Part shown: piece after piece, positions 23,759 to 32,123 of the stretch
Layout of the letters: each line of letters opens with the position of its first letter
How positions within the stretch are numbered: position 1 is the stretch's first letter
Assembly: GCA_963834965.1 (NCBI GenBank)
Contig: CAWIEI010000031.1
Span: 62,001-126,000 of the forward strand
DNA length: 64,000 nucleotides
Origin: Fodinibacter sp963834965
Lineage (GTDB): Bacteria; Actinomycetota; Actinomycetes; Actinomycetales; Dermatophilaceae
Reading direction: 5' to 3'
Made by a program: the position numbers and the translations under genes
Notes under the pieces: generated by a model
Database searches by the model: none
What the model was told of the DNA's origin: nothing
The model's input: the letters and a program-made list of their open reading frames with translations, nothing else

Positions 23759-23764
23759 TAAGGT
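23759..23764 (+). promoter_or_regulatory. -10 box for leaderless dapE
   Basis: TAAGGT ends 7 bases before ATG 23772. This favours that ATG over the in-frame GTG at 23763, which overlaps the box itself. Confidence 0.5.
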
Positions 23765-23771
23765 GGCCGGT

Positions 23772-24866
23772 ATGCCGTCGACGACTCGCGCCCTCGACCT
23801 CACCACCGACGTCACCTCGCTCACCGCTGCGGTGTGCGACATCGAGTCGGTGAGCCTCGACGAACGAACCCTCGCGGATGCCGTTCAGGCGGCGGTCAGC
23901 GCCCTGCCGCACCTCGAGGTCACCCGCATCGGGAACACCGTCGTGGCGCGCACCGACCTCGGCCGCGACGAGCGGGTGGTGCTCGCGGGGCACATCGACA
24001 CGGTGCCCCTGACCACCGACCCAACCAACCTGCCCACCCGCCGGGTCGACTCCGCCGGGGGAGAGGTGCTGTGGGGCCGGGGCACCGTCGACATGAAGGG
24101 CGGCGTCGCCGTGATGCTGCGGGTCGCCCACGAGGTGCCCGAGCCCAGCCGCGACCTCACCTTCGTCTTCTACGAGGCCGAGGAGATCGACTCGAAGTAC
24201 AACGGCCTGCTCCACGTGCAGCAGCAGCGGCCCGAGCTCATCGCCGATGCCGACTTCGCGGTGCTGCTGGAGCCCACCGACGCCCGGGTCGAGGGCGGCT
24301 GCAAGGGCACCCTGCGCGCCGAGGTGTCCACCAAGGGCATCGCCTCGCACTCGGCGCGGCCGTGGAAGGGGCACAACGCCATCCACGACGCCGCCGAGGT
24401 GCTCGCCCGGCTGGTGGCCTACGAGCCGGCCACCCGGGTCGTCGACGAGCTGGAGTTCCGCGAGGCACTCAACGCGGTGCTCATCGAGGGCGGCGTCGCC
24501 ACCAACGTCATCCCCGACCGGTGCGTCGTCACCGTCAACTACCGCTACGCGCCCTCGCTGTCCGAGGAGGAGGCCGACGCCCACGTGCGTGAGGTGTTCG
24601 CCGGCTTCGACGTCACGGTCGTCGACAACGCCGGCGGCGCCCGCCCCGGGCTGCACCTTCCCGCCGCCAAGGCGTTCGTCGAGGCGCTCGGCCTGCCGGT
24701 CGAGGCCAAGCAGGGCTGGACCGACGTCGCCCGCTTCTCCGCGATGGGTGTGCCTGCCGTCAACTTCGGCCCCGGCGACCCCAACCTCGCCCACATGGAC
24801 GACGAGCAGTGCCCGGTGGAGCAGTACTCCGCCGGCGAGGCGGCCCTGCTGCGCTGGCTGGCCTGA
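23772..24866 (+). CDS. dapE: Succinyl-diaminopimelate desuccinylase
   Basis: This 364-residue M20-family metallohydrolase removes succinate from N-succinyl-LL-diaminopimelate. Di-zinc site segments are LAGHIDTVPL (His, Asp), WGRGTVDMKGG (bridging Asp), FYEAEEID (catalytic Glu, then metal Glu) and the late FGPGDPNLAHMDDE (His). The dimerisation insert includes STKGIASHSARPWKGHNAIH. ATG 23772 is chosen from the leaderless promoter spacing. With dapC and dapD nearby, three consecutive steps of the succinylase pathway are present. Confidence 0.93.
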   Translation: MPSTTRALDLTTDVTSLTAAVCDIESVSLDERTLADAVQAAVSALPHLEVTRIGNTVVARTDLGRDERVVLAGHIDTVPLTTDPTNLPTRRVDSAGGEVLWGRGTVDMKGGVAVMLRVAHEVPEPSRDLTFVFYEAEEIDSKYNGLLHVQQQRPELIADADFAVLLEPTDARVEGGCKGTLRAEVSTKGIASHSARPWKGHNAIHDAAEVLARLVAYEPATRVVDELEFREALNAVLIEGGVATNVIPDRCVVTVNYRYAPSLSEEEADAHVREVFAGFDVTVVDNAGGARPGLHLPAAKAFVEALGLPVEAKQGWTDVARFSAMGVPAVNFGPGDPNLAHMDDEQCPVEQYSAGEAALLRWLA

Positions 24867-24964
24867 GAACCCAGGGGCGCGCGACCCGCCGCGCCGGTCG
24901 AGAGCCTGCGGCGGCCGCGCCCCGGTCGACGGGGGAGGCCCGCCCGATCACCTCCACCCCCGCA

Positions 24965-24970
24965 TACAGT
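24965..24970 (+). promoter_or_regulatory. -10 box for leaderless LOG gene
   Basis: TACAGT ends 7 bases before GTG 24978. No ribosome binding site is present, and the spacing decides between this GTG and the in-frame GTG at 24969. Confidence 0.5.
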
Positions 24971-24977
24971 GGCGCGG

Positions 24978-25844
24978 GTGGAAGCCTCCCCTCATGACGC
25001 CACCAGCCCGAACCCGCTGAACCCGCTGACCCCTACCCGGCCCGCAGACCGCGACTACCACCAGGGCCCGGTGGTGATGCGCGGCTCCAAGGTGCCCGGC
25101 TCCACCACCGACGCCCGGCTGCTCGACAGCAGCGGCTCGGCCGACTGGCTGCACGCCGACCCCTGGCGGGTCATGCGCATCCAGAGCGAGTTCGTCACCG
25201 GGTTCGGGGCGCTGGCCGAGGTCGGCCCGGCCGTCAGCGTGTTCGGCTCGGCCCGCACCCGCCCAGAGCACCCGACCTACCAGCTGGGGATGCAGGTCGG
25301 CGCGGCGCTGGTGGCCGCCGGCTACGCGGTCATCACCGGTGGTGGCCCAGGCACCATGGAGGCGGCCAACCGCGGCGCCCTCGAGGCCGGCGGCACCTCG
25401 GTGGGGCTCGGCATCGAGCTGCCCTTCGAGGCCGGGCTCAACGAGTTCGTCGACCTCGGGGTGAACTTCCGCTACTTCTTCGCCCGCAAGACGATGTTCG
25501 TCAAGTACGCCCAGGGCTTCGTCGTGCTCCCCGGTGGGTTCGGCACCCTCGACGAGCTGTTCGAGGCGGTGACCCTGGTGCAGACCCAGAAGGTCACCAG
25601 CTTCCCGATCGTGCTGCTCGGCTCCGCCTACTGGGGCGGCCTGCTCGACTGGCTGCGCACGACGGCCGCCGACGCCGGCACCGTCAACCCCCGCGACATC
25701 GACCTGCTCACCGTCACCGACGACGTCGACGAGGCGGTCGCGGCCATCATCGCCGCCGACACCCCGGTGGGCGGCCTCGGGGGAGTGCGCCGGCCCCCCA
25801 CCGCACCGTCGACCCCCACCCCGCCCGCGACGCACCCCGAGTAG
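24978..25844 (+). CDS. LOG-family (Rossmann-fold nucleotide-binding) protein
   Basis: This 288-residue protein belongs to the LOG/TIGR00730 group, which in studied cases releases ribose 5-phosphate from cytokinin or other nucleoside 5'-monophosphates. The diagnostic motifs are GGGPGTMEAANRGA and PGGFGTLDELFEAVT. An unusual, disordered N-terminal region of about 75 residues (Pro-, Asp- and Ser-rich) precedes the domain, and a Pro/Thr-rich tail follows. The gene follows dapE as in mycobacteria (Rv1202-Rv1205 region). The physiological substrate in bacteria is uncertain. Confidence 0.87.
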   Translation: MEASPHDATSPNPLNPLTPTRPADRDYHQGPVVMRGSKVPGSTTDARLLDSSGSADWLHADPWRVMRIQSEFVTGFGALAEVGPAVSVFGSARTRPEHPTYQLGMQVGAALVAAGYAVITGGGPGTMEAANRGALEAGGTSVGLGIELPFEAGLNEFVDLGVNFRYFFARKTMFVKYAQGFVVLPGGFGTLDELFEAVTLVQTQKVTSFPIVLLGSAYWGGLLDWLRTTAADAGTVNPRDIDLLTVTDDVDEAVAAIIAADTPVGGLGGVRRPPTAPSTPTPPATHPE

Positions 25845-25860
25845 CCAGCGCTCGCCGCCG

Positions 25861-25866
25861 TAGGAT
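25861..25866 (+). promoter_or_regulatory. -10 box for the DivIVA-domain gene
   Basis: TAGGAT ends 7 bases before GTG 25874, again with no ribosome binding site. It would start the transcript of the DivIVA/SRPBCC/glycosyltransferase unit. Confidence 0.5.
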
Positions 25867-25873
25867 CTGCTGC

Positions 25874-26287
25874 GTGGTTCCGAACGTCATCCTCGTGCTC
25901 GTCGCTGTCGCCCTCGTCGCGGCGGTGCTCGGCGTGGCCACCGGCCGGCTGCCGGCCGACCCCCTCTCGGATGCCGTGCGCTCCACCCCCGACCCGGGCC
26001 TTCCGGAGCGCCCGCAGGCCGACGACGTCGATGCCGTGCGCTTCGACACGGCGCTGCGCGGCTACCGGATGGAGGACGTCGACGACCGGCTCGAGGTGCT
26101 GCACGACGAGCTCGCCGAGCGGGAGCGCACCCTGGCCGAGCTGCGCGCGCAGCCCGCGGCCAGTAGTGACCCCGCCGAGCCCGCGGCCAGTAGTGACCCC
26201 GCCGAGCCCGCGGCCAGTAGTGACCCCGCCGAGCCCGCGGCCGGCGACCCCGCCGAGTCCGCGGCCGGCGACCCCGAGGCGAGGTGA
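25874..26287 (+). CDS. Small membrane protein with a DivIVA-like domain
   Basis: This 137-residue protein has one N-terminal helix (about 3-23) and a DivIVA/Wag31-like motif, FDTALRGYRMEDVDDRLEVL, near residues 58-77. A short coiled coil (HDELAERERTLAEL) follows. The C-terminus consists of a tandem peptide repeat (PAASSDPAE three times, then two shorter PAAGDPAE-like units). DivIVA domains bind curved membrane or other polar proteins, so a polar or septal adaptor role is likely. It is the first gene of a unit whose third gene carries the same motif fused to a glycosyltransferase. Confidence 0.75.
   Translation: MVPNVILVLVAVALVAAVLGVATGRLPADPLSDAVRSTPDPGLPERPQADDVDAVRFDTALRGYRMEDVDDRLEVLHDELAERERTLAELRAQPAASSDPAEPAASSDPAEPAASSDPAEPAAGDPAESAAGDPEAR
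26153..26278 (+). repeat. 27-bp coding tandem repeat
   Basis: Three identical 27-bp units start at 26153, 26180 and 26207, followed by 24-bp and 21-bp variants that lack the AGTAGT part. All keep the reading frame, so copy-number changes would alter only the length of the Ala/Pro/Asp tail. Confidence 0.85.
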
Positions 26288-26291
26288 CGGC

Positions 26292-26741
26292 GTGGCGTTC
26301 ACCGTCAGGCGCCGCACCACCCTGTCGCCGGAGGCCGCCTGGGCGGCGCTGACCGACCTCGCCGAGCACACCCGGCACGTGCCCCTCACCGACCTCGAGG
26401 TGCCCTCCGACGGACTGGTGCTCGGCACCGAGGTCGTCGCCTGGACCCGGCTCGGTCCCCTCGGCCTCGCCGACCGGATGCTCGTCACGGCCCTCGAGCC
26501 CGGTCGCCGGCTCCGCCTGGTGAAGACCGGGCACTTCCTGCGCGGCTGGGCCGAGATCACCGTCGAGCCCGACCCGGTCGCGGCCACGGGCTCGCTGGTG
26601 GGCTGGACCGAGGAGCTCTGGCTGCCCGGGTTGCGCCGTCCCACCCGCCCGGCGGGTGACCGGCTGGGCGCGGTGCTCTTCTCCCGCGTCGTCGACGGGC
26701 TGCTGGCCCGGGCGGTCGCCGAGGAGCGGAGCGCGCCGTGA
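26292..26741 (+). CDS. SRPBCC (START-like) domain protein
   Basis: This 149-residue polyketide-cyclase/START-like protein opens with FTVRRRTTLSPEAAWAALTD, the typical SRPBCC start, and has a central VVAWTRLGPLGLADRMLVTA. The fold forms a deep hydrophobic pocket for lipids or other ligands. GTG 26292 has GAGGTGA upstream, overlapping the stop of the DivIVA-like gene, so it is translated as part of the operon. The ligand is unknown. Its place between two DivIVA-motif genes suggests a lipid-related task in the same envelope process. Confidence 0.75.
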   Translation: MAFTVRRRTTLSPEAAWAALTDLAEHTRHVPLTDLEVPSDGLVLGTEVVAWTRLGPLGLADRMLVTALEPGRRLRLVKTGHFLRGWAEITVEPDPVAATGSLVGWTEELWLPGLRRPTRPAGDRLGAVLFSRVVDGLLARAVAEERSAP

Positions 26742-28921
26742 CCCGGGCGGTCTTCCTCGCCCTGCTCGGGGTCGCGGTGGTCGTGGCGGCCGCTTGGCTG
26801 CTCGGCCGCCCGAAGTCGGCCGAGCGCTTCGCCGGCATGGGCGAGCACGGCGGTCTGGGTGAGCCCGGGGATGCCGCTGCACCGGCCGAGCCGGACCGGC
26901 AGCGGGCTGCCCCGGGGTTCGGGGCCCAGGTGCGCGGCTACCGGATGGACCAGGTCGACACCGTGCTCGACTCCCTCGAGGCCCGTGTCGCCGAGCACGA
27001 CCGCGAGATCGCGCGGCTGCGCGGCGAGCCGGTCGACGTCGCTCCGCCGTCGACTCCGGCCACGGACCTCGACGAGCGCCGCCCGGCGGAGGACGAGCCG
27101 CCCCCTCGACCCGGTCCGGCAGCCGGCCGCCACGCGTCCCCGGCTGCCGGACGCCCCGAGCACCCCGATGACGCGGAGCACCTCGCTCGGCCCGCGCCGC
27201 TGCGCCGTGCCGACCTGTGGGCGCCGGTGGCGTACCTCGTGCTCGCCGGGTGGGTGCTGGCCGGGCTGATCGCCAGCCCGCGCACCGGCTACCTGTCGCA
27301 GGGGGTGCAGGACCAGCAGGCCTTCGAGTGGTACTTCGGTGCCGCGGCCCACAACCTGACCTCGCTGTCCAACCCCCTCTTCTCCGACCTGCAGAACTTC
27401 CCGGCCGGGGTGAACCTGATGGCCAACGCCGCGGTGCTGGGACTGGGCATCCCGCTCGCGCCGCTCACCCTGCTCGCCGGGCCGTCGGTCACCTTCCTCG
27501 TCGTCGAGCTGCTCGGGCTGGCGCTCACGGCATCCGCCTGGTTCTGGTTGTTCCGTCGCCGCCTCGCGGTGCACCCGCTGGCCGCCGCGATCGGCGCCGG
27601 CTTCGTCGGCTTCGCGCCGGGCATGGTGTCGCACGCCAACGGGCACCCCAACTTCGTGGCGCAGTTCATGGTGCCGCTCATCGTCGACCGGGTGCTGCGC
27701 CTGGCCGAAGGGCACCGGCAGCGCCGGGACGGGGTCGTGCTCGGCCTGCTGGCCGCCTGGCAGGTGCTCATCGGTGAGGAGGTGCTGCTGCTCACCGCGG
27801 TCGGCCTGGCCGTCGCGGGAGTCGTCTACCTCGCGCACGGCCGACTTCCGGTACGCCGGATGCTGCCCGGCGTCGGGCTCGCGGCCGGCGTCTGCCTCGC
27901 AATCGTCGCCCTGCCGTTGTGGTGGCAGTTCGCCGGGCCGCAGAGCTACGGCGACATCTGGCACCCGCCGGCCGGCAACGACCTCGCCCAGCTGTTCGGG
28001 CGGGCCACCCGCAGCCTCGGCGCCGACCCGTGGGCGTCGGCGGCGGTCTCGATGAACCGCACCGAGGAGAACTCGTTCTTCGGCATCCCGCTGCTGGTCG
28101 CCGCCGCGGCGGTGGTCGCGGCGCTCTGGCGGCGCACGTCGGTGCAGGCCCTGGGCGCGGTCGTGCTGGTCGCGTGCTGGCTCTCGCTCGGAGAGGAGGT
28201 GCTGGTCAGGGGTCGCGCGACCGGCATCCCGGGGCCGTGGGCACTGCTCGACGGGCTGCCGGTGCTCGGCAACGTGCTGCCCACGCGCTTTGCGCTCATC
28301 GCCGTGCCCGCGTTGGGCGCGCTGCTCGCCCTCGGTATCGAGGAGGTGCGCCGGCTCACCAATCGGTACGCCCCCAGCGCCGGCACCGGCCTCGTGGTGG
28401 CCGGGTTAGCCGCGCTGCTGGTGCTGTTGCCGGTGCTGCCGACACCCCTCGTCGTCGACCAGAAGGCACCGATGCCGGCGTTCTTCAGCGACGGCACGTG
28501 GCGCGACTGGGTCGACGAGGGCGGGTCGGTGCTCGCAGCACCGGCGCCCTGGGTGGCCGACACCCGGGCCCTGGAGTGGCAGGCGCAGGCGCGCTGGGGC
28601 TTCCCGGTCGTCGCCGGCTACTTCGTCGGGCCCGACTCCACCACCGCGCATGGGGGACAGTACGGCGCCACCCCGAGCGCGCTGACGCAGTGGATGTCCG
28701 ACATCACCCAGAGCGGGCAGGCCCAGGTGGCCGACGCCGCCCAGGTGTCCCAGTTCCGGGACGACCTGCGGGCCGGGCGGGTGGATGCCGTCGTGCTGCC
28801 CGACGCGCGCCCCGAGGCGCCGGTGCTGCTCAGCTCGCTGACGAGCGCCTTCGGCGCCCCGGTGCACACCGGCGGCGTCTACGTCTGGGACGTGCGGGAG
28901 GTGACCGATGGCGCTGGCTGA
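26738..28921 (+). CDS. DivIVA-like domain fused to a GT-C type membrane glycosyltransferase
   Basis: This 727-residue protein combines two modules in one uninterrupted frame. Residues 1-22 form a helix, and 60-97 carry the DivIVA-like motif QVRGYRMDQVDTVLDSLEAR, almost the same as in the gene two positions upstream. After a Pro-rich linker, a polytopic part with about ten helices begins near residue 160. It includes GVQDQQAFEWYFGAAAHNL and the conserved external Asn/Pro-rich loops of GT-C enzymes, which use polyprenyl-phosphate sugars. A soluble C-terminal region of about 150 residues follows. GTG 26738 overlaps the SRPBCC stop (GTGA). The donor and acceptor are unknown; lipoglycan or protein mannosylation is a guess. 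Confidence 0.72.
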   Translation: MTRAVFLALLGVAVVVAAAWLLGRPKSAERFAGMGEHGGLGEPGDAAAPAEPDRQRAAPGFGAQVRGYRMDQVDTVLDSLEARVAEHDREIARLRGEPVDVAPPSTPATDLDERRPAEDEPPPRPGPAAGRHASPAAGRPEHPDDAEHLARPAPLRRADLWAPVAYLVLAGWVLAGLIASPRTGYLSQGVQDQQAFEWYFGAAAHNLTSLSNPLFSDLQNFPAGVNLMANAAVLGLGIPLAPLTLLAGPSVTFLVVELLGLALTASAWFWLFRRRLAVHPLAAAIGAGFVGFAPGMVSHANGHPNFVAQFMVPLIVDRVLRLAEGHRQRRDGVVLGLLAAWQVLIGEEVLLLTAVGLAVAGVVYLAHGRLPVRRMLPGVGLAAGVCLAIVALPLWWQFAGPQSYGDIWHPPAGNDLAQLFGRATRSLGADPWASAAVSMNRTEENSFFGIPLLVAAAAVVAALWRRTSVQALGAVVLVACWLSLGEEVLVRGRATGIPGPWALLDGLPVLGNVLPTRFALIAVPALGALLALGIEEVRRLTNRYAPSAGTGLVVAGLAALLVLLPVLPTPLVVDQKAPMPAFFSDGTWRDWVDEGGSVLAAPAPWVADTRALEWQAQARWGFPVVAGYFVGPDSTTAHGGQYGATPSALTQWMSDITQSGQAQVADAAQVSQFRDDLRAGRVDAVVLPDARPEAPVLLSSLTSAFGAPVHTGGVYVWDVREVTDGAG

Positions 28922-30206
28922 GGCGTCGAGGCAGGAGTCGCCACCGCGCCACACCCCCTTCACCTCCGCCGGGCGGCACGCCATCGGGGCGCGGGCCCTG
29001 CTGCACCCGGTGCGCACCCTCCTCATCGTCTACGTCATCTCGCGCGTGGTCTCGCTGCTGGCGATCTGGGTGGCCGCCACGTACTTCCAGAACCCCGCCG
29101 GGGTCGGGCACGTGGCGCCGGGCATCGGCGACATGTTCGGCCTGTGGGACGGCGTCTGGTACGAGCGCATCGTCCGCGACGGCTACCCGGTGCCACTGCC
29201 GGTCGACGCCGACACCGGCCGGGTCACTTACAGCGCCTGGGCGTTCTACCCGCTCTACCCCTACCTGGTGAAGGGGGTGATGCTCACCGGGCTGCCCTTC
29301 ACCCTCGCCGGCGTGCTGCTCAACCTCGTGCTCGCGGGGGTCGCCGCGGTGCTCATCTGGGCGGTGCTGCGCTCCGGCGTGCACGCCGACCGGCAGCCGC
29401 AGCGGGAGCGGCTCGCCCTGGTGGCGGCCGGCCTGTGGTGCTTCTACCCGACCACGGCGGTGATGCTCAAGCCCTACACGGAGGCACTCGCGGTCGCGCT
29501 GGTGGCCGGCGCCCTGCTGCTGCTGGTCCGCCGCAGCTACCTGCTCGTCGCCCTGGTGGCACTGCCGCTGGGCTTCACTCGCGGCGTCGCCCCGGCGCTC
29601 GGCGCGGCCGCGCTCATCCACCTCGTCGTGCGCTGGCGCGAGGACCGCACCGCCGGCAGCACACCCCTGCAGGGACAGCGGGCCAGCGCCGGAGTCATGC
29701 TCGCGGCCCTCGCGGTGAGCGCCGTCGCCTGGCCGGTCGTGGCGGGCGTGGCCACCGGGGTGCCGACGGCCTTCTTCGACGTGCAGGCCGCCTGGGGGCA
29801 GCGCCCCGACAAGGGCCCCTTCGTGCTGTGGTTCGAGTGGGCCTGGTCGAGCAAGGGAGCCGCGGGGGTGCTCGTGCTCGTGGCGCTCGCCGCCACCTAC
29901 GTCGCCCTCGTGCTGGGCCGGCACGGACGGTGGATCTGCATCGAGGCGCGGGCCTGGGCGCTGGCCTACCCGCTCTACCTGTTCGCCGTGGTGCGCCCGA
30001 TCACCAGCATGTGGCGGTTCCTGCTGCTCGACTTCCCGCTGGCCGCTCTGCTGGCCTCGGTGGCAATGCGCACGGCCAACGGGCAGAGCGTCGTGCCGCA
30101 CTGGCGCCGACGGGTGGCGGTCGTGCTGCTCGTCCTGGTCGCCGGGCTGTTCTGGTGGACCTGCTCCCTGCTGGTGTACACGCCGTGGGGGTCCTTCCCG
30201 CCCTGA
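28908..30206 (+). CDS. PIG-V-like GT-C mannosyltransferase
   Basis: This 432-residue polytopic protein has about ten helices. The first external loop holds FGLWDGVWYERIVRDGYP, matching the Asp-Trp motif of the PIG-V/mannosyltransferase group, and AFYPLYPYLVKG follows as in that family. It probably moves mannose from polyprenyl-phosphate-mannose to a lipid or glycan on the outer face. The start overlaps the preceding glycosyltransferase gene by 14 bp. A Trp/aromatic-rich C-terminal helix (LFWWTCSLLVY) ends the protein. Confidence 0.75.
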   Translation: MALAEASRQESPPRHTPFTSAGRHAIGARALLHPVRTLLIVYVISRVVSLLAIWVAATYFQNPAGVGHVAPGIGDMFGLWDGVWYERIVRDGYPVPLPVDADTGRVTYSAWAFYPLYPYLVKGVMLTGLPFTLAGVLLNLVLAGVAAVLIWAVLRSGVHADRQPQRERLALVAAGLWCFYPTTAVMLKPYTEALAVALVAGALLLLVRRSYLLVALVALPLGFTRGVAPALGAAALIHLVVRWREDRTAGSTPLQGQRASAGVMLAALAVSAVAWPVVAGVATGVPTAFFDVQAAWGQRPDKGPFVLWFEWAWSSKGAAGVLVLVALAATYVALVLGRHGRWICIEARAWALAYPLYLFAVVRPITSMWRFLLLDFPLAALLASVAMRTANGQSVVPHWRRRVAVVLLVLVAGLFWWTCSLLVYTPWGSFPP

Positions 30207-30254
30207 CCTGCGAGCAACGCACCCGCGGATTTCTCTCTGTCGCACCGCTACGGG

Positions 30255-30260
30255 ATACTG
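30255..30260 (+). promoter_or_regulatory. Candidate -10 box upstream of the DUF3117 gene
   Basis: GATACT with TTCTCT 18 bp upstream is a plausible promoter. It would give a leader of about 73 nt before ATG 30340, long compared with the leaderless genes around it. No riboswitch-like fold was recognised in the leader. Confidence 0.3.
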
Positions 30261-30339
30261 GACACCTACACCCGGCAGTTCGGCGTCGGGCACCACGCGG
30301 CGCGCACACCCGCAGCCGGGGAGATGAAGGGATTCAGCC

Positions 30340-30513
30340 ATGGCGGCAATGAAGCCGAGGACGGGTGACGGCCCGCTCGAGGTCACCAAGGAAGGTCGCG
30401 GCATCGTGCTGCGCATGCCCCTCGAGGGCGGTGGTCGCCTGGTCGTCGAGATGACGCCTGATGAGGTCCGTGCGCTCGGTGAGGCCATCGACAACTGCGA
30501 GGGCCTGTCCTGA
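30340..30513 (+). CDS. DUF3117 micro-protein
   Basis: This 57-residue protein matches the conserved actinobacterial DUF3117 family (MAAMKPRTGDGPLEVTKEGR at the start, EMTPDEVRALGEAI near the end). Its function is unknown. The even alternation of beta and helix suggests a small compact domain. GAAGGGA precedes the ATG at a suitable distance. A strong hairpin terminator follows 23 nt after the stop, so this is a self-contained unit. Family members are nearly invariant in length, and this one fits. Confidence 0.88.
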   Translation: MAAMKPRTGDGPLEVTKEGRGIVLRMPLEGGGRLVVEMTPDEVRALGEAIDNCEGLS

Positions 30514-30536
30514 CCCGCACCTGATCACCTGAACGC

Positions 30537-30564
30537 AGGCCCCCGCCCACCGTGGCGGGGGCCT
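30537..30564 (+). terminator. Strong hairpin terminator after DUF3117
   Basis: AGGCCCCCGCC and GGCGGGGGCCT form a perfect 11-pair stem around a six-base loop, followed by CGTCGT rather than a T-run. It lies between the DUF3117 gene and the pepA promoter. Confidence 0.75.
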
Positions 30565-30602
30565 CGTCGTGCACGCGACGCCACCACACCGCCGGCAGTG
30601 GG

Positions 30603-30608
30603 TAGGGT
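30603..30608 (+). promoter_or_regulatory. -10 box for leaderless pepA
   Basis: TAGGGT ends 6 bases before GTG 30615. There is no ribosome binding site. Confidence 0.5.
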
Positions 30609-30614
30609 CGCCGG

Positions 30615-32123
30615 GTGCCCCGTGACGACGTCATCCTGAGCCCCCGTACGTCCGCGTGGAGCGTGCGCGCAGACCTTCCGACCACGCTGGCCGCGGACGC
30701 GAAGCAGTCCACACTCGTCGCGCCGGTCGGCTCGGCTGATGACGGCCCAGCCAGAGCCGCCCTGAGCGCGCTGGGGCTCGACGCCGAGGCGGTGTCGGCC
30801 ACCCACGAGCCGGCCACCACTGCAGGCACCGTCACCACGGTCGCCCTGGCCCCCGGCGCCCACGTGGTGCGGCGGGTCCTGCTCGTCGGGGTCGGCGACG
30901 GCTCGGACACCGCCTGGCGCGCGGCCGGGGCGGCTGTCGGGCGGGCGACCCGCGGCGCCGGCGAGGTGCTGCACGCGGTCGGCGGCACGGCATCCGGCGG
31001 TGCACTGGCGGCGTACGTCGAGTCCGTCGTGCTGGCCTCGTGGGCCTCCCCGCGCTGGACCCGTGACGGTGCGGTCGCCGGCTGCGAACCGGCCACCACG
31101 GCCACCGTCACCGGCACCGCGGATGCCGCGGCCGTGCGGCGTGCCGTGGCGCGCGCTCGCGCCCAGCTGCTCGCCCGGGGTCTGGCGGCGACCCCCTCCA
31201 ACACCAAGAACCCCGCCTGGCTGGCCCGCCAGGCCACCACGGTGGCACGGCGCACCGGCCTGGAGCCGAGGGTGTGGGACGAGCGCCGGCTGCTGACCGA
31301 CGGCTTCGGCGGCATCCTCGCGGTCGGCCAGGGCTCGGCCACGCCACCGCGCCTGGTGCGCCTCGACCACGAGCCGGCCGGTGCCACGGCCGCCACCCCC
31401 CGCGTGGTGCTGGTCGGCAAGGGCATCACCTTCGACACCGGTGGGCTGCAGGTCAAGCCCGGCGAGCACATGCTCGGCATGAAGACCGACATGTCCGGTG
31501 CTGCCATCGTGCTCGCCGTGCTCTCCGCGTGCCGCGAGCTCGAGGTGCCGGTGCGCGTGACCGGCCTGCTCGCCATCGCCGAGAACGCCGTCGGCGGCGG
31601 CTCCTACCGCCCCGGCGACGTCATCACGCAGTACGGCGGGCGCACCGTCGAGATCGGCAACACCGATGCCGAGGGCCGCATCGTCATGGCCGACGCGCTC
31701 GCCTACGCCGACGAACACCTCGACCCGGCCTGGCTGGTCGACGTCGCCACCCTGACCGGCGCCGCCCGGATCGCGCTCGGCAGGGCCCTGGCTCCCGTCT
31801 TCGCCACGGATGCCGGCCTCACCGACGCGCTGGTCGCCGCGGGGGCGACGACTGGTGAGACGCTCTGGCCGATGCCGCTGCCGGACGCCTACCGTCGAGC
31901 TCTCGACTCCGACGTCGCCGACCTCACCCACATCGCCCCCGGTGTGGGCGGCGGGGCGGTCACGGCGGCACTGTTCCTCCGCGAGTTCGTGGGCACGCGC
32001 CGCTGGGCGCACCTCGACATCGCGGGCACCGGGCGGTCGGACGTCGACGCCGGCAGCTCCGTCAAGGGAGCCACCGGGTTCGGGACACGACTGCTGCTGC
32101 GGTGGCTGGAGGAGATGGCATGA
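30615..32123 (+). CDS. pepA: Leucyl aminopeptidase (M17 family)
   Basis: This 502-residue cytosolic di-metal aminopeptidase removes N-terminal residues from peptides. The M17 signature NTDAEGRIVMADALAYA is intact. Other metal and catalytic segments are GKGITFDTGGLQVKP (Lys, Asp) and MKTDMSGAAIV (Lys, Asp). The N-terminal 170 residues form the variable macro-like domain that drives hexamer assembly. The stop overlaps the start of the next gene by four bases (ATGA). Confidence 0.93.
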   Translation: MPRDDVILSPRTSAWSVRADLPTTLAADAKQSTLVAPVGSADDGPARAALSALGLDAEAVSATHEPATTAGTVTTVALAPGAHVVRRVLLVGVGDGSDTAWRAAGAAVGRATRGAGEVLHAVGGTASGGALAAYVESVVLASWASPRWTRDGAVAGCEPATTATVTGTADAAAVRRAVARARAQLLARGLAATPSNTKNPAWLARQATTVARRTGLEPRVWDERRLLTDGFGGILAVGQGSATPPRLVRLDHEPAGATAATPRVVLVGKGITFDTGGLQVKPGEHMLGMKTDMSGAAIVLAVLSACRELEVPVRVTGLLAIAENAVGGGSYRPGDVITQYGGRTVEIGNTDAEGRIVMADALAYADEHLDPAWLVDVATLTGAARIALGRALAPVFATDAGLTDALVAAGATTGETLWPMPLPDAYRRALDSDVADLTHIAPGVGGGAVTAALFLREFVGTRRWAHLDIAGTGRSDVDAGSSVKGATGFGTRLLLRWLEEMA

